NCBI RefSeq assembly: GCF_003012735.1
Contig: NZ_PXYI01000014.1
Coordinates: 1 to 64,000, forward strand
Source of the DNA: Allosphingosinicella deserti
GTDB taxonomy: Bacteria > Pseudomonadota > Alphaproteobacteria > Sphingomonadales > Sphingomonadaceae
Reading direction: 5' to 3'
Length of the DNA stretch: 64,000 bases
Below, piece by piece: positions 31,143 through 38,897 of this stretch. The position numbers and the translations under genes are program-made. A model generated the notes under the pieces. That model made no database searches and had not been told where the DNA came from. It saw only the letters and a list, made by a program, of their open reading frames with translations. How positions within the stretch are numbered: the stretch's first letter is position 1; every line of letters starts with the position of its first letter.

Positions 31143-32411
31143 ATGCGGTTCCTCGCCTTGCTCCTCGCCTGCTTCGTCGCCGTCGCCCCTGCTGGCGCGC
31201 AGGAAACTTTGGTTCTTCTCCGTCCGGCCCGCGTGTTCGACGGCATCTCTGCAACGGCGCATGAAGGCTGGTCGGTGCTCGTCCGCGGCGATCGCATCGA
31301 GGCGGCGGGTGCGAACGTGGCTGCGCCGGCCGGCGCGCGGCTGATCGAGCTTCCCGGCATGACCCTGATGCCCGGAATGATCGAGGGCCACTCACATCTT
31401 TTCCTGCACCCGTACAATGAGACGAGCTGGGACGATCAGGTGCTGAAGGAGCCGGAGGCGCTGCGCACCGCCCGCGCTGTCAATCATGCGCGCGATACCC
31501 TGATGGCTGGCTTCACCACGGTGCGCGATCTCGGCACCGAGGGCGCCGGCTATGCCGATGTCGGCCTCAAGCAGGCGATCGAGCAGGGCATCGTGCCTGG
31601 GCCGCGAATGCTGGTTGCCACTCGTGCCCTGGTCGCCACCGGCAGCTACGGGCCGAAATCCGGCAATCCCTATCTTGCCGCGCTCGGCGCCGAGGAAGCG
31701 GACGGCGACACCCTCGTTGCCGCCGCCCGCCGCCAGATCGGTGCGGGTGCCGACGTCGTGAAACTCTACGGCGATTATCGGTGGCGTCCCGGCGAGGACA
31801 GCCGTCCGACCTATTCGCTGAGCGAGATCGCCGCCGTCGTGGACGCCGCGCGCGCCGCCGGGCGCCAGGTCGCGATCCATGCCAGCACGCCCGAAGGCAT
31901 GCGCCGCGCAACCCTCGGCGGTGCCGCTACGATCGAGCACGGCAATGGCGGCACGCCGGAAATCTTCCGGCTGATGAAGGAGAAGGAGGTGGCGCTCTGC
32001 CCGACGCTCGGCGCCACCGACGCGACCTCGCGCTACCGCGGCTGGAACGGCGCCGCGCCCGAGCCCGCTGCCGTCACCGAGAAGAGAAAGAGCTTCGCCG
32101 CGGCGCTCGCCGCCGGAACGCCGATTTGCATGGGCGGCGATGTCGGCGTCTTCGCCCATGGCGACAATGTCCGCGAAATGGAACTGATGGCGGCTTGGGG
32201 CATGCGTCCCGGGGACGTGCTCATCGCCGCAACCGGCGGCAATGCGCGCATTTTCGGGATCGCCGATCGGGTCGGCGCGGTGCGGCCGGGCCTGCTTGCC
32301 GATCTCGTGGCGGTCGACGGCGACCCGACGCGCGACATCGCCGCGGCACGCCGGGTGCGATTGGTTATGAAAGGCGGGAATGTGGTTCGCGGAGCAGACG
32401 TTGCGGATTAG
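31143..32411 (+). CDS. Secreted amidohydrolase-superfamily protein
   Basis: 422 residues with a signal peptide (MRFLALLLACFVAVAPAGAQ). The metal site is visible: GHSH for the HxH motif, VVKLYGDYRW with the bridging Lys, AIHASTPEG and TIEHGNGG for the next His residues, and MGGDVGVFAHG for the Asp. It resembles imidazolonepropionase-like or Xaa-Pro dipeptidase-type hydrolases. Divergent from glcB with 59 bases between. Its stop lies directly before truncated accessory DNA. Confidence 0.85.
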   Translation: MRFLALLLACFVAVAPAGAQETLVLLRPARVFDGISATAHEGWSVLVRGDRIEAAGANVAAPAGARLIELPGMTLMPGMIEGHSHLFLHPYNETSWDDQVLKEPEALRTARAVNHARDTLMAGFTTVRDLGTEGAGYADVGLKQAIEQGIVPGPRMLVATRALVATGSYGPKSGNPYLAALGAEEADGDTLVAAARRQIGAGADVVKLYGDYRWRPGEDSRPTYSLSEIAAVVDAARAAGRQVAIHASTPEGMRRATLGGAATIEHGNGGTPEIFRLMKEKEVALCPTLGATDATSRYRGWNGAAPEPAAVTEKRKSFAAALAAGTPICMGGDVGVFAHGDNVREMELMAAWGMRPGDVLIAATGGNARIFGIADRVGAVRPGLLADLVAVDGDPTRDIAAARRVRLVMKGGNVVRGADVAD

Positions 32412-32444
32412 CCTGATCCGGCATGCGGCTTGTCCCAGCAGTGA

Positions 32445-32846
32445 TTTCAGGCCGCGATTGAGATCGCCGACGCCGACGATGATGACGTCCAGCGTGCCTT
32501 GCAGAGCGCTTACGACCAGGGTCTGCTGCGCGGCAGGAAGCTGCTCGCTGCCAAGCGACTGGTGGAAGCACGCCGCCGCCGGGGGAAGCGCCTCAAGTCC
32601 GTCGAGCCCTACGCGCCCGAGAAGCTCAACTCCGCCGCGCTGGTTCGGGCCTACCAGGACGATGCCCAACGCAAGCGCGAGATCATCCGGCGGGTCAACA
32701 GCGCGAAGGACAGGCTGGTGCTGATCACCGAAGCCCTTCGACGGCTCGCCGCCGATGCGGCCTTCGCCGCGCTGATCAAGGAGGAAGGGCTGGATACCAT
32801 GCCTCAGAAGATCGCCGATCGCGTCTCCAGCGTGCAAGCGGCATGA
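32445..32846 (+). pseudogene. 5'-truncated gene upstream of the ParB/RepB-like gene
   Basis: Coding-like sequence starts abruptly: in this frame a TGA at 32442 is followed by FQAAIEIADADDDDVQRA and then a basic helical region (LLRGRKLLAAKRLVEARRRR) and a long helical C-terminus ending SSVQAA. An internal ATG at 32499 gives 115 codons. The coding sense extends upstream of that ATG with no start or ribosome-binding site, so I infer loss of the 5' part. The stop overlaps the next start (ATGA). I infer a partner of the following partition-like protein, but family assignment is uncertain. Confidence 0.55.
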
Positions 32847-33736
32847 CCGCGCTGCACCGCGCACAGCCGGTCGTGCTGGGCTTCGAGCAATCGAGTGTCC
32901 GCGTCCCCATTGACGCCATCCGGCCCTTGCGGAAAGTTTCGGACCGTACGAGGCGATCCGCGACATATCGTCAGATTGCCGCGTCCATCGCGGAGGTCGG
33001 GATCGTCGAACCGCCGGCCGTCATACGCGATGCACAGGATCGCGATCTCTACCACCTTCTGGACGGTCACGTTCGCGTCGCGATCTTGCGCGAGCAAGGC
33101 GAAACGGAGGTGACATGCCTGATCGCCGTCGACGACGAAGCTTTCACCTACAACAAGCGTATCAGCCGGGTCGCCACGATCCAGGAGCACAAGATGATCC
33201 TGAAAGCGATCGCGAAGGGAGTCCCGGAAGAGCGCCTCGCGCGCGCGCTCAACGTCAATATTGCCCATATTCGGGCCAAGCAGAAAATGCTGATCGGTAT
33301 CTGTCCGGAGGTGGTCGACCTGCTCCGGGACCGGCACGTGCCTATCAATGTTTTCCGCGAGCTGCGTTTCATGAGAACGGTCCGGCAGATCGAAGCCGCG
33401 CAGGCGATGATCACGATGAACCGTTATTCGCTCGCTTACGCCAAGTCACTGCTCGCGGCGACGCCCGCGGATCAGATGGTGGAAGGCAAGAAGCGCCGCA
33501 GACGCGGCCTCTCCCGCGCGCAGATCGAGACAGTGCGGCGTGAGACGTGCAACCTCGACCGTGAGTTGCGCCTGGTGGAGCAGGATTACGGCGTCGATCA
33601 GCTCGACCTCGTGCTCGCGACCGGGTTCGTAACACGTTTGCTCGGCAATGTGCGGGTGGTAAGACATCTCGCCCACCACCATTCCGACATCCTCGCCGAG
33701 TTCCAGAAAATCGCGGAAGCTCAGGGCGCTTCGTGA
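32843..33736 (+). CDS. ParB/RepB-like partition protein
   Basis: 297 residues. The N-terminal third is a ParB-type nuclease-fold domain (VPIDAIRPLRKVS, then IAEVGIVEPPAVI and YHLLDGHVRVAILRE). A helical DNA-binding segment follows (VPEERLARALNVNIAHIRAKQKML), and the C-terminal part, ending in a hydrophobic helix (LDLVLATGFVTRLLGNVRVVRHL), resembles the RepB plasmid-partition C-terminal domain. Such genes occur on plasmids and integrated elements. No ParA or replication gene is nearby, so this is probably an element remnant. Confidence 0.75.
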   Translation: MTALHRAQPVVLGFEQSSVRVPIDAIRPLRKVSDRTRRSATYRQIAASIAEVGIVEPPAVIRDAQDRDLYHLLDGHVRVAILREQGETEVTCLIAVDDEAFTYNKRISRVATIQEHKMILKAIAKGVPEERLARALNVNIAHIRAKQKMLIGICPEVVDLLRDRHVPINVFRELRFMRTVRQIEAAQAMITMNRYSLAYAKSLLAATPADQMVEGKKRRRRGLSRAQIETVRRETCNLDRELRLVEQDYGVDQLDLVLATGFVTRLLGNVRVVRHLAHHHSDILAEFQKIAEAQGAS

Positions 33737-34255
33737 TGCAGGTGGACAACACGGCGCGGGAGGGCCGGGCTGCACTGATACCTGGTTCGAGTGCAGCCGT
33801 CGACGATAGTTCAACGGCTTCGGCAGAATCGTCGCCCAGCATGCCTGCTCGTCTCCGTGCGGCCGGCTCCAACACATATCTATGCAAATCTCCTCTTCCA
33901 TGTCCCGCTTCGGAGCGACCGGCAGCGTACCGGAGGCACGCTTTGACGCCGGCTCTCCAAGCGCGGTCTCCAATCTTCAAGACACGAACGCAGGCCGTGA
34001 CGGAATAACCGGCGATGACCCGAGGGCACTGCCTACCTGTGAGCGCAGGCGGCATGTCCGGCGGATCGCGAGCAGGCGTCGCCCGCGGCAACAACCGCAA
34101 TGTGGGCGCCCGGCAGAGGCTAGGGGCACTTTGATCCGGGGCCGAGCTTGAGACTGAATGCGGGTTGCTGCGCCAACATCCTCTCTTGACGTGAACCTGC
34201 CCGATCAAGCACCTCTGTACGTCCGGCTTGACCGATGAGGCCATGGAGTGTTCGG
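33737..34255. other. Gene-free stretch after the ParB-like gene
   Basis: About 520 bases in which no frame has a convincing start, composition or recognisable protein. It must contain the promoter of the following regulator gene. Nothing else seen. Confidence 0.5.
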
Positions 34256-35659
34256 ATGGATCATCCCGATCCGGTGGGTTCGAAGCGCCTCGATGGCTGG
34301 AAGTCGGTGGCGACCTACTTCAACCGTGACCGGACAACCGTCATGCGCTGGGCACGCGCTCGCAAGCTGCCGATTCACAGGATGCCCGGGGGCAAGCAGG
34401 GGTCGGTGTTCGCGTTCGAGCACGAACTCGCGGCTTGGGCATTGCGCCACGACGACGTTGCCATCGCAGCCGATCATGTGCCTCAGCAGGTGATGCTGGC
34501 GGCAACTGTTGCCGAACCGGCGAAAACGCGTCCGGCGGGCATTCGGGCCATTCGCGTCCCAGTCATCGCGGCCGGCTGCGCCGCCCTTGCAGTCATCCTG
34601 GCCGGCGACGTCGCTTGGCGGGCAGGCGAAGCACCCGCGCAGATCGTCGAGCGGCCGGCTTTGTCTCTTCCGCGCGACCCGCTCGTTGCCGCGGATTTCG
34701 TGACCGCGCGCGATATGTGGGCCCGCCGCTCGTCGCGCGACCTTGTAAGTGCGATCCGCCTCTACGAGAGCGTCATCCGGCGTGATCCGCACTTCGCGCC
34801 GGCGCATTCAGGACTTGCAGACGCGTGGCTGCTCATCCGCGAATATGGGGCCGTCGACGATCCTACCGCGTACCGGCGCGCGCGTCGCCATGCCGAAGAT
34901 GCCTTGCGCCTGGACCCACGGCTACCCGGAGCCCATCGGGCCCTCGGATTTGTCGAATATTGGTGGAGCGGCCGTGCGCCGAGCGCGCTCAAAAACTTCC
35001 GGCGGGCAATCGCGCTCGATGAACGCGACCCGCAATCCCACTTCTGGTATGCTAACGTGCTGGCGGATCTCGGAGATGACCAAAATGCGCAGCGGGAATA
35101 TAACCGTGCGCGATTGCTTTCGCCCGGTTCGCGCACGATCGAGGTCGAGCAAGCCTGCTCGCACTGGCAGGCGGGACGCGATGAACTCGCACTCAGGCAG
35201 CTTTCCGCGCTTGCAGAACGGGCTCCGGAGGATGCCACGGTCTACAATTGCCTGGCGTGGCTCCACATCTCTCATGGCGACATCGTGCAATTCGCCCACG
35301 CCTTCTCGGCGCGAGCACGTATCCAGCGAGAGGTTCACCTGCTGCGTGTGTCCGCCGAAGTGGAGGCGGCGGTGCGGCGGGATCCGCGCACGGCCGTGGG
35401 GGTGCTCGTCGCTGCGTCACGCCGCGAGATCGCGGCGGGTGCGCGGAAGTCGCGCGACACACCTGCATTCTATGCTTCTTCCATGGGAGAGCGCGCCATG
35501 CTCGTGCAGCTTCTGACCGAGGCCAGTGACCTGCGGGAGCAATGGTATTCGGCACCGGTCACCCGGCGAATTGCTGAGCGCTGGCGGGGAGACGCCGAGG
35601 TGCAGCAGCTGCTGAGGAGCCTTACACCACGGCAAAAACCATTGATCCCGACCGGTTAG
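34256..35659 (+). CDS. Membrane-anchored HTH-TPR protein
   Basis: 467 residues. The N-terminal part (KRLDGWKSVATYFNRDRTTVMRWARARKLPIHR) looks like a MerR/excisionase-type DNA-binding fold. One hydrophobic helix follows (about residues 97-115, VPVIAAGCAALAVILAG), then tetratricopeptide-like repeats (AIRLYESVIRRDPHFAPAHSGLADAW, and a second with LRLDPRLPGAHRALGFVEY). This one-component architecture, DNA-binding inside and TPR sensor outside, recalls CadC-like membrane regulators. ATG at 34256 or seven codons earlier. Confidence 0.7.
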   Translation: MDHPDPVGSKRLDGWKSVATYFNRDRTTVMRWARARKLPIHRMPGGKQGSVFAFEHELAAWALRHDDVAIAADHVPQQVMLAATVAEPAKTRPAGIRAIRVPVIAAGCAALAVILAGDVAWRAGEAPAQIVERPALSLPRDPLVAADFVTARDMWARRSSRDLVSAIRLYESVIRRDPHFAPAHSGLADAWLLIREYGAVDDPTAYRRARRHAEDALRLDPRLPGAHRALGFVEYWWSGRAPSALKNFRRAIALDERDPQSHFWYANVLADLGDDQNAQREYNRARLLSPGSRTIEVEQACSHWQAGRDELALRQLSALAERAPEDATVYNCLAWLHISHGDIVQFAHAFSARARIQREVHLLRVSAEVEAAVRRDPRTAVGVLVAASRREIAAGARKSRDTPAFYASSMGERAMLVQLLTEASDLREQWYSAPVTRRIAERWRGDAEVQQLLRSLTPRQKPLIPTG

Positions 35660-36016
35660 CCGCTTTATTCCACATTTTGCCACATTTTGCCACATCCCTC
35701 CTCCCCGGTTCCGCCTGATACCTCTCATGGTGTCCTGCCCATGAGGACCAGGGCGCAAGGGGGATCCGATGTTCACCGGCGTGGCGAGAACCGCAATACT
35801 GGAACGACCGGGCGTGTCTGGGGCGATCGCCGGATGCTTGCGACTGTGCCAGGGGAATGAGCGCAGTGCGAAGCCGACCGCGATGTTTGAGGCCCTGGCG
35901 GCGCGTCCGGTCGGCGGGGGAGGCGGCGGACGGTCCGGGCGTCGGGGGGCGCCCGGACCGCGAGCCTTGCAAGCACCGGAACGGTTTCGCTGCCTGCAAG
36001 CGGCTAAAGTGCCGGG
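35660..36016. other. Gene-free stretch with decamer repeats
   Basis: About 360 bases. Apart from the CACATTTTGC repeats at the left end, I see no gene; reading frames on both strands are compositional. Confidence 0.45.
35671..35695. repeat. Tandem CACATTTTGC decamers
   Basis: CACATTTTGC occurs at 35671-35680 and 35681-35690, followed by a half copy CACAT. The ten-base period equals one helical turn, as expected for side-by-side protein binding. It lies 12 bases after the HTH-TPR stop codon. Confidence 0.7.
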
Positions 36017-36232
36017 ATGACCGACAGGACGTCACCTGCTGCGCCGGAGAGACAATCAGCGGTCGGTCCGGGGGATGTCCTCTCCCGGGAACTGGCCGGC
36101 CGGTCGAACCGCTATCGCGCCCGGGCTGTCGAATGCCCGCCGCATTCGCCGCTGCGGGAGTTGCTTTCGATGATGGCAGACGCCTACGCGTCGGAATCGC
36201 TTCGGGTCCGAAGCGGGGAGCGCCGGCCCTGA
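36017..36232 (+). CDS. Small protein of unknown function (RYRA...MADAY type)
   Basis: 71 residues, soluble. It shares a pattern with the small protein at 43928: RYRAxA, then about 17 residues, then MADAY. Outside this helical core (about residues 29-58) the two differ. Two copies of the same pattern in one window support both being real genes. Function unknown. Confidence 0.5.
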   Translation: MTDRTSPAAPERQSAVGPGDVLSRELAGRSNRYRARAVECPPHSPLRELLSMMADAYASESLRVRSGERRP

Positions 36233-36468
36233 TCCCGGTGACCCGCACGGCGAGCGCCCGCTGCGAGGCGATTGATCGAGAGGTTCGCAGCGCAACCGGA
36301 GCGGTCGCAGGTTGTCGACGCGAAGGCCGCACGGGCTGATCAGGTACGGGATCGTCTCGGCCAAGGCGCGGTGAAGCTCCATTCGTAGCACTGCCTGCGC
36401 ACCGCCCGGGGGTAGCCCGGTCCTGTCGCGCCTGCGGTCCTGCCGTGCCGCCCCGATGCGTTCATGGA

Positions 36469-36627
36469 TCAGCCAAGGAGAACGATGCCGAGGACCACAA
36501 GGGCTACGAGGCAGCACGATGCGAGCAGGAACGTCCAATCGGCTCCCGCAAGGCTCTCCCGGAGGCGGTGCTTGGTCGTGTAGGATGGCCTCAAACTTTC
36601 CGTGAGCCGCTTCGAGCGCCGTCGCAT
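36469..36627 (-). CDS. Small single-pass membrane protein
   Basis: 52 residues: a basic N-terminal half (MRRRSKRLTE, many Arg and Lys) and a C-terminal hydrophobic helix (WTFLLASCCLVALVVLGIVLLG). AGGGA lies eight bases before the ATG. The positive-inside arrangement is sensible for a tail-anchored peptide. The frame is open upstream but the longer version is less plausible. Function unknown. Confidence 0.45.
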   Translation of the reverse strand: MRRRSKRLTESLRPSYTTKHRLRESLAGADWTFLLASCCLVALVVLGIVLLG

Positions 36628-37069
36628 GGATGCGTCCCTATCCTGTTTGAGAGACCGGCGATTGCGCCGCGGCAAGTACAACGCCGCCAAGATAGGTCCG
36701 CAATGGACACGAAGGACTACGCCTTTCGGACAGGCATCCGCCACCGCCGAGGGATTGTGGCAAGTCCTTGATTTACAACAAGCCTGTCGCAGCCGCATCA
36801 CATCTTAGCTCCCACTGAGCGCCAGCAGTAGAAACTTTGCTACCATTGTTCGGGCGAAACGAATGCGATAATGACATTTGCAGCACTTACCTTGCGGCGC
36901 TCGCATGCCCTGCAATCCGCCATCACCACCACGAGCGGCGCTTTGCACGAATGCTCGAGACGAGTGTCCGCAGGCAGTCGCAGTCGGGCCGGGCTCGCTG
37001 GTCAACAAAGGCGGCATCGCCTGACCAGGAGTGAATCCGCTGCGAAGCCACTAGCCGGAGGCACTTGGG
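36628..37069. other. Gene-free stretch upstream of the response regulator
   Basis: About 440 bases, locally less GC-rich (around 36830-36890). No supported gene. It probably contains promoters for the small membrane protein and the response regulator. Confidence 0.4.
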
Positions 37070-37816
37070 GTGACGATGGAAATACTGGTCGTCGAAGACG
37101 ATCCCAAGCTCCGCTCGGTTCTCAGCGCGACCGCGCAGGTCGGCGGTTTCGACACCCGCGAAGCGGAAAGCGGATCCCAGGCGATTTCGCTCGTCTCCCA
37201 GGGTGTCGGCGACGTCGTGCTGCTCGACCTGGGCTTGCCGGATTATGACGGACGCGAACTCCTCATCATTCTGAGGCAACTCTCCGACCGGCCCATTCTG
37301 GTGGTCTCCGGGCGCGGCTCCGAACAGGATCGCATCGAGGCTCTGGACCTTGGTGCCGACGATTTCATCGTCAAGCCCTTCCTGCCAGGCGAGCTTCTCG
37401 CCCGCATTCGTGCGAGCCTGCGACGACATGGCAGACCGCTTCCAGAGGCCGGCGATGCGGCAGAGGGTGGGTTCGACGCCGCGGGCCGCCTTCCCAGCCG
37501 GCTCGGCTCATATCTGCTCGATCCGTTCGACCAGAGCGTGTCGTTCAACGGCGGGAAGGCTCGCTTGAGCGACGCGGAATATCGAATCTTCGGAGCGCTT
37601 GCCGGAGCGGCAGAAGCCGTACTCAGCCGTGCCGAGCTACTCGCCATCCTGTACGGGGAGGAAGCGCCTGCGACCTCGAAGATTATCGATGTGTACATAT
37701 CGCGCGTGCGCGCCAAGTTGCGCGACATTCCGGGTGGCCGCGATGTCCTTCAGACGGTGACCGGGAGCGGGTGGCGGCTGCTCGAACCGCCGAGAACGGT
37801 CTCGGGAATCCGCTGA
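37070..37816 (+). CDS. OmpR/PhoB-family response regulator (orphan)
   Basis: 248 residues. Receiver domain with acidic pair E9-D10/D11, phosphoacceptor D53 (VVLLDLGLPDYDG), switch residue S80 and K102 (VKPFLPGEL); then a winged-helix domain (LSDAEYRIFGALAGAAEAVLSRAELLAIL and VYISRVRAKL). A potential histidine kinase partner is not nearby. GTG at 37070 or ATG at 37076 could be the start. Confidence 0.92.
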   Translation: MTMEILVVEDDPKLRSVLSATAQVGGFDTREAESGSQAISLVSQGVGDVVLLDLGLPDYDGRELLIILRQLSDRPILVVSGRGSEQDRIEALDLGADDFIVKPFLPGELLARIRASLRRHGRPLPEAGDAAEGGFDAAGRLPSRLGSYLLDPFDQSVSFNGGKARLSDAEYRIFGALAGAAEAVLSRAELLAILYGEEAPATSKIIDVYISRVRAKLRDIPGGRDVLQTVTGSGWRLLEPPRTVSGIR

Positions 37817-38144
37817 CGGACCGTTTACGGAGCCACGGTCCTGCCTCGCGCGGGCGCCTCTTCAAGGATTGGTGGCGCTGTCCGCAGGAGGTGCCGGGGA
37901 GGCATCGCAACGGCTTGGTGCGAAAGAGTTCGCAGGGAGAGCCGGCGGCCTCGATTGCAGGCGCTCTGCACGCCGAGTGGCGCGCAAGAAGCCACGAAGT
38001 ATTCAATCAGACATAATGTGGCATCGGGTGCGTTTCTGCGCGGGACTGGTTTTCGCCCGTCGTAAACACTTTCCACATTTTTTTGGGGATAAGTAGGTGC
38101 CGTAGACTTGATTCCGCTTCCAAAACAATATCGTGTGCGGCCCC
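37817..38144. other. Gene-free stretch
   Basis: About 330 bases with no supported gene. It contains TTCCACATTTTTTTGGGG near 38070, similar to the CACATTTT repeats at 35671. Confidence 0.4.
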
Positions 38145-38387
38145 ATGAGACGAACCCCTCCTTCGACACTGTTCGAGCGCTCGCAGGTTCACGCCGATCG
38201 TTCGACTCAGTTCAGCATACGGTCTGCGGGAATGCCTACGTCGGCGATCCGTCGCTACGAAGTCGCCGGAGAGGATGGCGACGGCAACGTGCACAGTTTC
38301 CACACGGACAATCTTGAACAGGCACAGGATATTGCCGAGATCCTGTCCGAAGACCTCGCAAACGTTCGCGTCGAGGAACATGGTTGA
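38145..38387 (+). CDS. Small protein A of an inverted paralogous pair (HSFHTD family)
   Basis: About 80 residues. The C-terminal 40 residues (from RYEVAGEDGDG through HSFHTD to LANVRVEE) match those of the oppositely oriented gene at 38457-38690 at about 26 of 40 positions. The N-terminal half is unrelated and poorly ordered; an ATG at 38232 would give a 51-residue core-only protein. Function unknown; no metal or catalytic motif is obvious beyond the conserved H-S-F-H-T-D. Confidence 0.65.
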   Translation: MRRTPPSTLFERSQVHADRSTQFSIRSAGMPTSAIRRYEVAGEDGDGNVHSFHTDNLEQAQDIAEILSEDLANVRVEEHG

Positions 38388-38456
38388 GGCGACGCCCGCA
38401 GGGTAACCACGTCGGCCACCGAGGCAGCCTCACCCTGTCAGCGATGTGCCCGGATC

Positions 38457-38690
38457 TCAGGCGATCGGGTATCGCTGGATGATGCGAACGTCGGTCAGAT
38501 CCTCGCAGAGGATCTCGGCGATGTCGCCTGCCTGCTGCGGACAGTCGGTATGGAAGCTGTGGATGAGACCGTCAGCGTCCTCGCCGCTGACCTCAAAGTG
38601 CCTCGAGGCGCAGGACGGAGCGTCCGGCCGCCGGACGGTGAACTCGGTCCGGCGCGCTGCGGCGGTTGCTTCCTGGTCAATCGGCATCAT
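38457..38690 (-). CDS. Small protein B of the inverted paralogous pair (HSFHTD family)
   Basis: 77 residues. The core HFEVSGEDADGLIHSFHTD...DIAEILCEDLTDVRI matches protein A. AGGCGG lies upstream of tandem ATG codons. The two genes face each other tail to tail, 69 bases apart, which suggests inverted duplication. Several Cys (C44-type and C60-type positions) are unique to this copy. Confidence 0.7.
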   Translation of the reverse strand: MMPIDQEATAAARRTEFTVRRPDAPSCASRHFEVSGEDADGLIHSFHTDCPQQAGDIAEILCEDLTDVRIIQRYPIA

Positions 38691-38897
38691 GTCCGCCTGT
38701 CAGCACGTTGTCCTGGTTCCGTATCTCTGCTCGCCCCTTATGCGGCCTGCAAGGCCTCCCGCTTGCAACCGTCACGGCAACGGCACAATTCGCCGTTTCG
38801 GAGCGAACGCCGCCATTTGCACTGGCCCCGGGCGCCCAAGGACAAGGGCCTGCAATGCTGCCGGGGCGCGGGCAGGGCGAGCCTGCCCGCGCGTTCA

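Noticed and set aside
33411-34244. 277-codon minus frame across the gene-free stretch
   Set aside because: It overlaps the ParB-like gene antisense and has mixed, low-complexity composition.
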